DNA from: Cryptomeria japonica
Taxonomy: Eukaryota; Streptophyta; Pinopsida; Cupressales; Cupressaceae
Direction of reading: 5' to 3'
DNA: 64,000 nt
NCBI RefSeq assembly: GCF_030272615.1
Contig: NC_081409.1
Location: 25,865,406 to 25,929,405 of the forward strand
Positions 22,372 to 32,330 of this stretch are shown in pieces (position 1 is the first letter of the stretch; every line of letters starts with the position of its first letter). Both the position numbers and the translations under genes were made by a program. The notes beneath the pieces were generated by a model that was given only the letters and a program-made list of their open reading frames with translations, ran no database searches and was not told the DNA's origin.

Positions 22372-23638
22372 CAATGGCATTTGTAGTTTCATGAATTAGG
22401 GCTAAGTTGGGCTTTGTGCATAGCTCATACAAGTAGCCTTGTCTTTGACCAATTGTTTTAGCTTTCTTGATGGATGAGTTCTTTGGCCAAACAAATACCT
22501 TTTTGTCCATGAAGATCACTCTGTATCCATTGTCCTCTAGTGCTGATATTGAGACTAGATTCCTCTTAATATCTGGAACATATAGCACTCCTCTAAGTTG
22601 TAATGATACACCTGACTTTAGTTTGATGGTGCAATTTCCAACTCCTTTGATAGGGTGTGTAGAGTCATCTCCAATGGTTACCTCCTCATCATTCTCCTCT
22701 TTCATGGAGTCTAGTACTTCTCTGAATCCTGTGATGTGTCTAGATGAGCCACTGTCGATCACCCAGGAGTTTACTTTGTTTGATGGTTGATTTGTGATTG
22801 CTGAATAGAGCACATACTTCTCGGAGTCCTCTTCCCTTTTGGATTTTCCTGTTTTGGCAAATGTGGCTTGTTTATCTCTTTCTAGACATTTGGCAACATA
22901 GTGCCCAAATTTGTCACATCTGTAACACTTAATTTGAGAGAGGTCCTTCTTGAAGGAGTTCTTGCCATGATGACCTTTTCTCTTCCTGAATTGCTTCTGC
23001 TTTCCTTTCTTGTTTGAGTTCGTATTTAGAACCTGAAGATCGTCATCTATATTCTTCTGTTTGATCCCTTTCTTATTTTGCCTTGATTCCTCTTGGAGAC
23101 AAACAACCTTTAGCCTATCAAATTTTGGGAAGTTATCCCTTGCACTAATGCCTTGGACGAATGTTTCCCAGATGCTAGGCAACCCATCTAAAGCAATGAG
23201 GGTTAATTTTTTGCTTTGGATCTCATATCCAAGGGTTGCGAGTTCATCCGTTAGGGTAGATATTCGCATGAAGTAGGCATTGACTGATTCTCCTTTTATC
23301 ATGGCTATGTGATTTATCTCTCTTTTTAGAGCCAAGGTTCTACTGGCATTTGATATTTCAAAAGTGTCTTCAAGTGCTTTGAACATGTTGAAGGTTGTTT
23401 CATATTTCTTTATAATGGGCATAATGTTGTTCCTTACCCCATCAACTATGATTTTGATATCCTTATCATTTCCTTCTTTCCAAATTGCTTTGTCAAGTTC
23501 AGTCTCAGGTTCTTTAGTTTTAGTCTTTACAAATGATTCAACTTTGTTTTGTTTTAGAATCATTTGAATTCTGAATTTCCATGCGGAGAAGTCGTCACCT
23601 CCTGCAAGTTTGTCTTCAAATCTGATAGCGCTAGCCAT
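22372..23638 (-). CDS. Copia A Gag-protease, open but truncated by chromovirus C
   Basis: Starts at ATG 23636-23638 (MASAIRFEDKLAGGDDFSAW), about 90 bp after the primer site. Domains: a copia Gag (WKFRIQMILKQNK, LEDTFEISNASRTLALKREI, SVNAYFMRISTLTDELATLG), a basic region, one CCHC knuckle (CYRCDKFGHYVAKC), the aspartic protease motif SWVIDSGSSRHITG, and the pre-integrase block (YRVIFMDKKVFVW, GQRQGYLYELC). It has no internal stop over about 420 codons. The last codons, to the stop at 22334, come from the inserted LTR. Integrase is lost. This is the only long undamaged element frame in the window. Confidence 0.92.
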
Positions 23639-23674
23639 TGATAGGATTGTGATGTTGAATATATGCTTGATTTG

Positions 23675-23690
23675 AATTTTACGTAAAATT
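23675..23690. repeat. Perfect 16-bp palindrome in the Copia A leader
   Basis: AATTTTACGTAAAATT lies between the primer site and the gag start codon, where retroelement leaders usually carry packaging or dimerisation structures. Confidence 0.9.
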
Positions 23691-23716
23691 GAATAGCCTC
23701 AGGTTTGATTTAACTA

Positions 23717-23730
23717 TAGCTCTGATAGCA
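23717..23730 (-). promoter_or_regulatory. Copia A primer binding site
   Basis: On the minus strand TGCTATCAGAGCTA begins directly after the LTR end. It differs at one base from the canonical TGGTATCAGAGC complement of initiator-Met tRNA. Confidence 0.85.
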
Positions 23731-24497
23731 TGTAAATGATGTTCAATTTACATTCAATATGCAAGTTATATTCTATTTAAAATGATCTTGTTATATATAT
23801 TACTGAATTAATATATGAATCTGACTATCTTCTTGTTCATGGAAAGTGAGAGGAGCATTTGTTATTTTCTATGTTCTATCTCACAAATTCCATTCAATAT
23901 AAGTATATAAAAAATGGGGTACGATCAAGCAATGCCTTGATCAGTCATGACTGATCAAGACATTACTTGATCGTGCCTCTTTGTTAATACCAAGCAAATG
24001 CATGTTCATTGTTAATATCAACCGGTGTGTAAATACTTTAACAACCGATGACTATCGGTGTTTGCACAATACTAACAGCCGATAGTTATCGGCATGTGGT
24101 TAGCCTTAACAGTCGATAACTATTGGTGTAGGCTTAACAACCGATAACTATCGGTAACCTTTATCATGCCACCCGATATATTGAAGCATATACAACCCGA
24201 TATTAATCGGTGTTTTGCTTAATCATTTATTTATTATCAATTATGTTAATCGATACAAATCAGAATGCAAGATTTAGTAATCGATGAACATAAACAAAAG
24301 ATATAGTATGATTATCAATGTTAAGGGTTTGATCGAACTGAATAGGTTATTTATATATAAATGTAGAATGGCTATCAAAGAGGAATTAATTGCTTGAAGG
24401 TTTTATCATAGTTATCGATATGATAAATGATTGAATGAGAGACTTCATTTATCTCTCATTCAATCATTTATCTTACCGAAGCTATCATGCATTAACA
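23731..24497 (-). repeat. Copia A 5' LTR
   Basis: The same 767-bp length and inverted-repeat architecture as 8881-9647, with about 29 mismatches by hand count. The 54-bp palindrome is at 23921-23974 and the 21-bp inverted repeat at 24422-24472. Flanked on the right by CAAAG (24498-24502), the target duplication. Confidence 0.96.
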
Positions 24498-24948
24498 CAA
24501 AGTATAAATAGTTGTACTAACTACTACCCTCCAAAATATCTTAGGTACTGTACCTTGTATCAACATTGTTCTAGAAGCTTCCATAATTGTACTGATCCTT
24601 CTCTCAATAATTCCATTTTGTTGTGGATTTCTGGGTGCTGACATTTGCCTCTTAATTCCCTGTTCATCACAAAACTTCCCAAACTCATCAGAAGTGAACT
24701 CACCTCCCTGGTCATATCTCAGACATTTCAAACTCCTCGCAGTTTCCTTTTCAACTAAAGCTTTAAATGCCTTGAATTTACTGAAAGCCTTAGACTTTTC
24801 TCTCAGAAAAGTTACCCACATCATCTTTGAAAAACTGTCAGTAAAAATCATAAAGTACTTATCACCATAATAGCTTCTAGTCCTCATAGGACCACATAGA
24901 TCAGTGTGAACTAAATCAAGGATATGCTTTGAAGAAAAAGTTTTGCTC
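24498..24948 (-). pseudogene. Copia B integrase core, broken
   Basis: DDE-type integrase of the rve family. Visible: HILDLVHTDLCGPMRTRSYYGDKYFMIFTD with the first catalytic Asp, CLRYDQGGEFTSDEF with the second, and PQQNGIIERRISTIMEASRTML with the catalytic Glu kept. It runs to FWRVVVSTTIYTL, where Copia A interrupts it, and resumes at 8880. A stop near 24949 separates it from the zinc-finger part. Homologous to 59180-59624 of element G. Confidence 0.92.
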
Positions 24949-25640
24949 TTAAAAGATACAAGTCATTTTACCCATCTGACAGTCCTTGCATAAGACATTG
25001 TCCGATTTCACAAGATGGGGCATACCTCTCACAATACTTGATTTGTTAACCTTTATCCAATTGTCAAATTTCACTTGAAAAGACCTCTTGTGCCATAACC
25101 AACTGTCTTCAATCTTAGCCACCAAATAATTATTCACATTAGTATTTAGATGAAAAAGATTACCTTTAGTTTTCTTTCTAGTAGCAATCAACTCTCCTTT
25201 ACTTCCAAGGATCTTGCACACTCCACTCTTAAATTCAAGAAGATATCCTTTATCCTTTAATTGTCCAACACTCAACAAGTTATGTTTTAATCCATCTACC
25301 CAGTAGAAATCATCTACATTACTTTTTACATTCAATGAAATAGATCCTTTACCTTTAACCATGCAGGGTGAGTTGTTACCAAACCTTACCACACCACCAT
25401 CAAATTCTTCAAGAGATAAGAGCTTGTTTCTATCACCGATCATGTGGTGTGAGCAACCACTGTCTATTATCCATTCATCACTGCTATCCATGTGTGATAC
25501 CAAAGCTTTTTCATCAGTCAAGTCTTCCTTCACAACAACAAAGACAATTTCTTCATTGTCCTCTTCCTCGGATCCCTCATTTGTCACACCTTCATCCACT
25601 ACAACATAGCAGTGTTTCTTTCCTTTTCCTTTGAATTTCC
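24949..25640 (-). pseudogene. Copia B protease and integrase zinc-binding region, broken
   Basis: An acidic linker (EGSEEEDNEEIVFVVV) leads into the protease motif EWIIDSGCSHHMIGDRNK, followed by VRFGNNSPCMVKGKGSI and FYWVDGLKHNLLSVGQL. The integrase zinc-binding region reads SWLWHKRSF with CKDCQMGKM; the second His of the HHCC motif is not clear (KRSFQVKFDN, where G has KRFCHVNFDN). The frame is open for 216 codons, then stops at 24949. Confidence 0.9.
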
Positions 25641-26531
25641 TAAACTTTTCCTTTTTATCACTATTAGGACAATTTGCAGCAATGTGTCCAATCTTATTGC
25701 AGGAAAAACACTTCAGACGAAGTTTACCTTTGTACTTACCAGTGCCTCAAGGAAATATTTTACCCAATAATGCCTCAAGTTCCATCAGATGATCTTCATC
25801 ATCACCATCTCCTCTGCTACCACCATGACTAGACCTGCAGTCATGATTATGACAAATATCCTTTCGTTTCTTCACAGATCTACCGGTTACAGAACCCTTT
25901 AAAGAAAATTCAGAGTCTTAGAAACACTATTATCAAAGCTATTTAATTCAAATGCACTCAATTTACCAATAAGGGAATCAACAATAACTTTATATTTAGA
26001 AATAGATCTCAACTCTTGTATAGTAGATAGCCTAATAGCATATTATGGTAAGAGAGTTCTAAGTATCTTACTAACAATGGTATCTTCTTCAACTTTACCT
26101 CTAGCTCTCTTAATACCACCTACAACTTCCTTAATCCTTTGTCCATATTGTGCTATATTCTCACCATCAACCATTCTCATATCATCAAATTTACCTCTAA
26201 GAATTTCTTCCTTAGCCCTTTGTACATGTTTATCACCTCCATAAATAAAACCTAACTTCTCCCATACTTCAAATGCAGTCTCTAATAAATGAACATCTAT
26301 ATACTCAGAGTTAGACAAAGTACTTACAATTCCTTCAAGTGCCTGGATATTTTCTTGCTTCTCCTTAAGCTCATTAGGTGTCAAGGGACTGGTAGTAGGA
26401 GCCACATACTTGTTTGTCACATGATTCCAGAACTGAGAACCCATTCCTTTGATATATATCTTCATCTGATCACTCCATATCTGGTAGTTGTCCTTGGTAA
26501 ACTTGGGACCCTCCTTCTTAGGATCTTTTCC
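25641..26531 (-). pseudogene. Copia B Gag, broken
   Basis: Starts around the block GPKFTKDNYQIWSDQMKIYI, with no clean ATG before MKIYIKG. Core: TPNELKEKQENIQALEGIVSTLS, FEVWEKLGFIYGGDKHVQRAKEEILRGKFDDMRM, and IAQYGQRIKEVVGGIKRARGKVEEDTIVSKILRTLLP, with a stop at 26043. Further in-frame matter follows after stops and shifts, including a CCHC knuckle (CFSCNKIGHIAANC) near 25660-25700. The gag of element G (57534-58454) is clearly the same family. Confidence 0.88.
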
Positions 26532-26567
26532 TCAAGATGTTAAGCTTCTACACGCAGAGGGCCTAAT

Positions 26568-26578
26568 GCTTTGATACA
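26568..26578 (-). promoter_or_regulatory. Copia B primer binding site, mutated
   Basis: On the minus strand TGTATCAAAGC lies three bases after the LTR end. It resembles TGGTATCAGAGC with two differences, consistent with an old initiator-Met site. Confidence 0.7.
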
Positions 26579-26581
26579 AAT

Positions 26582-28107
26582 TGTTAATATGAGAGGATCA
26601 GGTTAATACTAAGAGGGGGGGTGAATTAGTATTAACAACAATTTCAAACTTAAACTGAAACTGATAAAACTTCACCAAATCAATCACAAACCAGTAATAA
26701 ACTATTTACCATTACTAGTAATCACTGATATCCATATGATAAACCGATTTAACAAAACTACTCATTAAGTGTTCATCAACATGAATAAACTAAAAGTAAA
26801 TCAAATCAACACATTAGAAACATTTACCACATGAACACCTGAATTTTTACGTGGAAACCCAAACAAGGAAAAACCATGGTGGGAATTGGTAGCCATAAAA
26901 ATTGTGTACTCTTTTGGAATGTGCCCTGTTAGGAGCCTAGCCCGGTTAGGAGCTTACAATGATGCCTTGTTAGGAGCAAACCTTGTTAGGAGTCACTTGG
27001 TTAAGGGATTTCTATGATGAGCCTTGTTAGGAGCTTTGCTAGGTTAGAAGCAACCTCACAAGAGGATTTGAGACTCAGATGCTGAGCTACCCGGTTAAGG
27101 GATTTACAATTTAAGGCCTTTTAGAACCTACCCGGTTAAGGGATTTTGACTGCTGCAACTGTCAGGGAACAAAAGATGAATGATCTGGAATTAACACTAA
27201 CTGCTTGCTTGTTCATATCCAATTTAGCTCCACTCTACTATACTGTTACAGATACACCACACTGGTTCGGCTTCACACTATCTACTCAATTCACTGACAC
27301 AACAAACATCAACTCTACCGACCTAAATAACCTTTACAACTTAGTCGGTTACAAAACCTTAATAATTACAACATAGATCATCATAGATCTTTATATCTCA
27401 TTATAGATCATCATATCGACCATTACAATCAATTACTAATCAATTACAGCCATTGAATGATCACCGCACCTCAATCTGATGCACTTTCAAACCCTTAGCT
27501 CATTTTGCTAAGCACTTCACACATTCCCAAGAAATTCTCTCTTTGATCGCGCCAAAACATTATTCAAACACTTCACGCGGTTTCAGCCATGTCATCACCA
27601 ACTTACAAGCATAATGTAATACACCACTGAACTCAAAATCATCACTAGTTATAAGAATTGAATACCGGTTCTTAAACCCTTCTTAAACCCTACAAAAAAT
27701 ACAACAGAAATCATAAACATGATTTCTGGTAATCAAAGCATGAGGTGGTTCCAGTCAAAGATACATTATAATGATACAAATACATGTTCCAAACCTCAAC
27801 ACTTGACTCATCACCAATCTTTAGAACCAATCAAAACATTTCCACGTTTACCGATTAAGGTCCTAATTCCCAGTTCATTGTCTTCATTACCGGTAAGGTA
27901 TTTCCGGTAGACCAAAAAGACTTAGATGACAAAATAGGCATGAAAAACATAGTTGCCACAAATTTTTCCATCAATGACAACACAAATAACTGATCAAAGT
28001 CATGAAGCAAATAATCTCAATCTCTTTATCACTATATCATTACCAACAGTCCTTTATCGATTCATCAACATTCTCCATCAGCATCAGTTATGCCAATCAT
28101 GCCAACA
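26582..28107 (-). repeat. Copia B 5' LTR
   Basis: Plus-strand ends are TGTTAATATGAG and ATGCCAACA; 1526 bp, like the 1481-1485 bp LTRs of element G. Near the primer-site end a 9-bp stem (26602-26610 with 26628-26636) encloses a C-run loop (G-run on the plus strand). At 26920-27140 short repeats (CCTTGTTAGGAGC, GGTTAAGGGATTT) recur, as they do in the G LTRs. It sits against a TA/CA microsatellite on its right. The matching 3' LTR is missing. Confidence 0.9.
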
Positions 28108-28127
28108 ATATATACATATATATATGT

Positions 28128-28158
<31 letters not shown>

Positions 28159-28310
28159 CATATACATATACATATACATACATATATATACATATGCATA
28201 TACACACATATATACATGTATATATACATAAACATATATATGTATATGTATATATTTAGATGTATATATATGTGTGTGTATATGCACATATATATATATA
28301 TGTTTGGATT
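28108..28310. repeat. (TA/CA)n microsatellite
   Basis: Starts with ATATATACATATA, contains about 13 CA units around 28127-28152, and continues with TATACA and TATATG runs. Several ORFs rich in Tyr, Ile, His and Thr on both strands are translations of the repeat, not genes. Confidence 0.97.
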
Positions 28311-30577
28311 TACATAGTATTTTTCTAGATAAACATATATTTTCATAATGTAATTTCAGTGATGTTGATATGGATATGTTGGCATGATGGTTAGATAAAA
28401 TAAATAGATATATGGTTTTATTTTGATGCATATAGTATATGTTGATTAATAAAATTATATTATGTGAATAGTCTTATCTTGATTTATAGGTTACATTTTG
28501 GATAATCATTGATATATTTTGGTTGGTAAGACTTGTTTAGATTAAATATGTGTATTTAGTATAATACATTAGTGTAAGAGTAACTTATATAACATAGTTT
28601 TTAATTCTTAAAGAATTGATTTAGTATATATGTATGGGAAGGGGGTGTTAGATTATTTGGTTTAAATGTTTGTTTGGTAAGACTTATTGAATAATGTTAA
28701 AAGGGAAGGTGTGTACCTAATGTTCTTAATGTTTGATTAGATAAGTTTATGATTTTAAGAAATAAACTTGTATTACACGTTTTGGCTTGTTGATGTCATC
28801 CTTGGTAATTTCATCTTTTATGAGGTTTAGTATATTTGAGTTGACTGTTTGTTGATCAAATTACCTTTAGGAAGTTTATTCCTTGTAGAGGTTGATAGTG
28901 GTCGAGTTTTAGATTAATATGCATGTTATCTCATGAAGTTAACTAATCATGTGGTTAAGTACCTTTATTTTGAAATATAACTTTAAGAATTAGATTAGAT
29001 TTTGATAATTGAACATAAATCATATGTTTTAGGAAATCATAATCCTAAATGATATTTTTGGTATAATCCATAATTTTAGATTATGGTTCTTTAGTGTCAA
29101 GTTAAGTGTGTTTTGTGTTTTAAGTGTATCTTGTACTTGAATTTTGATTGTTTTGAGGCAGACAGTTGAATATGTAAACCTTTTAATTATAGGCATGTAA
29201 CCTTCAATTTAGCATTAGGTAATGCTTGTTCTTAAGTGGTAGGATGGATAGGAACCAAGGGGAAAAGTGCTTATTCTATATGTTAGGAACTATCATTTAA
29301 GAACAATAACTAATCAAAATATATCCTTGTAAGAGGTTTTATATTGAAATTAAGAACCATTTTTTTAATTTAGGTGTTAGAGGTTTAGTGATGCTTTTCA
29401 TTGGTATTAACCTAGTTTTGGTGTAAGATGGAAATTATGTCTTGCACTTTGCATTTTCTTAATCCTCCTAGGTATCCTATTGGATTATATTAGTGTTTGA
29501 GTTGGTGTTTGGGAAACCTTGGGCTAGTTTTGTAGTGTAAATTTTGTACTATTAATCTTTTTATCAAGTTATCTAGGACTTCGTCTTTGTTTCACCTAAG
29601 TGGGTGGCAACCGATGAGAGAATTGTCTAGAGTAGGAGGCCCTAGAAAGGGTTGCGTACCCACTTTTGTTTTAATTTTTAAGTTGAACTATGAAGTTTCT
29701 ACGCATTCACATAGGCAAGGCCATCTGCGATGAGCCCTTGAGACTGTAGGTCTAGCCCTTAGGTCTGGCTCTTCTGAGTTGTCTAGTCTTGTCACTCTTT
29801 CCATGTTATATGTTTACCCTTGTGAGTTTTGTGGTAGACGTTCAATCTAGTTAAATTTATTGTATGGTTTAACCTGTTGAACGTATATGTAGCATTTGAT
29901 AGATCTAATGTGTGCATCTAGTGGTGTAGGCTTGTATGTAGGAACGTATGATAGGTCGAGACATGAGATGTTTTGGAAAGAGAAATCACAGGTATGAGGT
30001 GACATGTTTGTTAGTTATGTGTTATTCAAATAAGAATTCATTATGATTCAAAGTGTGTGATTCATAATTCTTATAGTAATAATGTTAATATTGTTGTTTT
30101 AAAATTTGTTGCTAGTAAGTAGCTACGTTAAGATATCCTAGGGAAAGAATGATCAAACATTTGCATGTAATGAAATGTTAATAGTTAAGATGTTATTTCT
30201 ACTTGCGTTATATGTTATACATAGTTATGATTATCTTCTTAATGTTTCATACATTCATGTTATGTTAGTTTATGTTTTAGAAGTGATGGTAGTTTACTTT
30301 GTCGCATTGGTATATGTTTTAAATTTTTTATAATCTTTGTTGATAGTTAGTTTAGCTATTTTCTCAAGGGTATTTTGATGGGCATTTTGATACTATTGTT
30401 ATGCATTTGATCTGTCAAATTCGCATTCTCTTATAATACTGTGCAATAGCTCTTATTGAGTCGTATTAGCCTTAACTGATTCACATTCGTTGTGAATTTT
30501 GATTTTTTAATATGTATAAACTAAAATTTATCATACGAATGGTTTATCTGACATACTTTTCGTGTTTTCACTTGCAG
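28311..30577. other. Noncoding stretch upstream of the PMD pseudogene
   Basis: AT-rich, with no ORF of note and no recognised LTR end. It closes with TTTTCACTTGCAG (to 30577), which looks like a plant 3' splice site just before PMD-like coding begins. It could hold promoter, first exon or intron sequence of the PMD unit, or unrecognised repeat. Confidence 0.4.
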
Positions 30578-32330
30578 GTGAACTTTAATGTGCTCGTATG
30601 TAGACAGACGAGGCCTGATGGTATCGATGGATGAGATGAGTTACTTGTTGAGGAAGTAGCATTGGTCAGACATTTTTTATTATATCATATTTTGCATCTT
30701 CCAGAGGTTACGACCAACTGGGCCATGATCACCACTTTAGTTGAGCGGTGGCACTCGAAGACTTATTATTTTCATTTACCCACCAAAGAGGCATTGGTTA
30801 CATTGGAGGACGTCTAGTGTATTCTTCACATTCCCATCTATGGTGCGAGAGTGACATTTGATCGTAGAGATGGTATCAGAGGGTTATGTGATCTGTTTGA
30901 GTGCTCTAAGCAGGATTTTTAGATACGGGGTCATTATGAGATACTGTGGGAGAAGATTGACTATGTTGACCTCACTATAGTTCTATGTAGTATAGTAGTA
31001 GGTCCTTTGATTCTTGATAGGAGGACACATGGATTTCTAGTCGGATGGGGTCGTGTGATCCATGATATGATTATACACATACGTGTTTTTGCATGGGGTC
31101 ATTTCTTACTTTCTACTTTATATCATCAAATGCATGGTATTGTATATCGGGGACAAAAGTCCATTGGATGCGGGATTACATTGCTCCAAGTATGGGCTTG
31201 GGAGCACATGGCTATCTTTCGGCCAATTATTCATGTTGATCTTGTTGACAAGCATCCATATGCATATGGATACACAACTAGTATTAGACATAGGGGTTCA
31301 AGGAACACCCTCTACTGAAGACATCAGTTGGATATACTTCAATATTTCTCATGGAGACCATATCTTGATTGTCCCGATTGGGCTGATGACACACAACATT
31401 TGCCTTATTGTTAATAACAAAGGTATTTGATTGGTCAATATGTGGGTAGCAACAAGGTTATTGACATTCATCTTCCTGGTCGTGTACTCCATTGGTTCGG
31501 GGAGGAACAAGGAGTTCTGGATGTGACAACTTATTTTGCGCATAGATGTCAAGAGATTGGGGATTGGGGGGCTTACGTGCAGCCTCATGTTGTGATTACA
31601 GAGTTTGATTCTCTTTGACCATTACAGTGGGGTTGGTTAGCTGGGCCTATAGATCCTGGTGCTACTCCTTAATATGATGCTTGGTGGGTGCATCATATGC
31701 TAGTACCATTGACCGATCCAATAGTTCCTATTTCTCCTCAACATATTCGACACAGGAGGATGTAGAGAGGGAGAGGGAGAGAACGAGGTGGAGGACAAGA
31801 GAGGGGAAGAGGACAGATTGTGTTGATCATTGCAACAATGAAGGTGGAGGCTGAGCGAGAGGGGGAGGATAGTGCGGATGTAGACATCGGTGAGATACTG
31901 AGTCTCTTAGTAGTTCAAAGGAGGAGGGTAGTGAGAGTGATGATTCCAAGTTAGGATCATCCAATAGTGGAGGGAGTGATGATGATTATTTGGGTGGGTA
32001 GGACATACAGATGCCCAAGGTAGGAGGTGCGCCTACTGCGGAAGGAGGTGGAGATGGAGGTCAGGAGCAGGATGGGGATGGAGATGATGATCCGCAGGTG
32101 GTGAGAGCACGAATTAGGAGTTTGGAGGATGCATTGTCTATAGTTTGACAAAGGCGAGGGGAGGATAGGGAGTAGTTCTGGAGGGAGTATGTTGCCTTAG
32201 CCAGTGAGAGGGATCAGATTGTTGGGGAGAAGGACCGAGCCATCGCGAAGCGAGACTATGCTGTGTGGAGGGCACAGTTGACTATGGATGCTTATGATCA
32301 ATTGTTTGGTCCATGGACAGATGCATGAAC
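30578..32330 (+). pseudogene. Plant mobile domain (PMD, MAIN/MAIL-like) pseudogene
   Basis: Reading through stops gives ERWHSKTYYFHLPTKEALVTLEDV near 30750-30820, then CILHIPIYGARVTF, and LLQVWAWEHMAIFRP near 31180-31230. These are hallmarks of the plant mobile domain, which is found in nuclear MAIN/MAIL proteins and often inside transposons. Damage: a stop at the Trp after TLEDV, further stops, and frameshifts near 31310 and 31425. A further block (HWFGEEQGVLDV, GDWGAYVQPHVV) and an Arg/Gly- and Asp/Glu-rich tail follow. No transposase or pol lies beside it, so its carrier is unknown. Confidence 0.75.

Larger units (their letters stand above)
8881..24497 (-). mobile_element. Ty1/copia element A, complete boundaries, split by chromovirus C
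   Basis: Two LTRs of exactly 767 bp (8881-9647 and 23731-24497) enclose the element, with the duplication CAAAG outside. By hand count they differ at about 29 positions (about 96% identity), mostly transitions. Gag-protease lies at 22372-23638 and RT-RNase H at 10183-11557. Between them sits chromovirus C, and the integrase is missing altogether. Both untranslated regions and the LTRs are unusually rich in inverted repeats. Confidence 0.95.
8141..28107 (-). mobile_element. Ty1/copia element B, 3'-truncated, host of nested insertions
   Basis: Its 5' LTR is 26582-28107, followed leftwards by a primer binding site, gag, protease and integrase (24498-26531). The coding sequence is interrupted at 24497 by Copia A and resumes at 8880, with the 5-bp duplication CAAAG on both sides. 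It ends abruptly in the RT N-terminus near 8150. The rest of RT, RNase H and the 3' LTR are missing. Protein motifs place it in the same copia lineage as element G. Confidence 0.9.

Noticed and set aside
28002-28431. Overlapping ORFs of Tyr, Ile, His and Thr on both strands
   Set aside because: They are translations of the TA/CA microsatellite.
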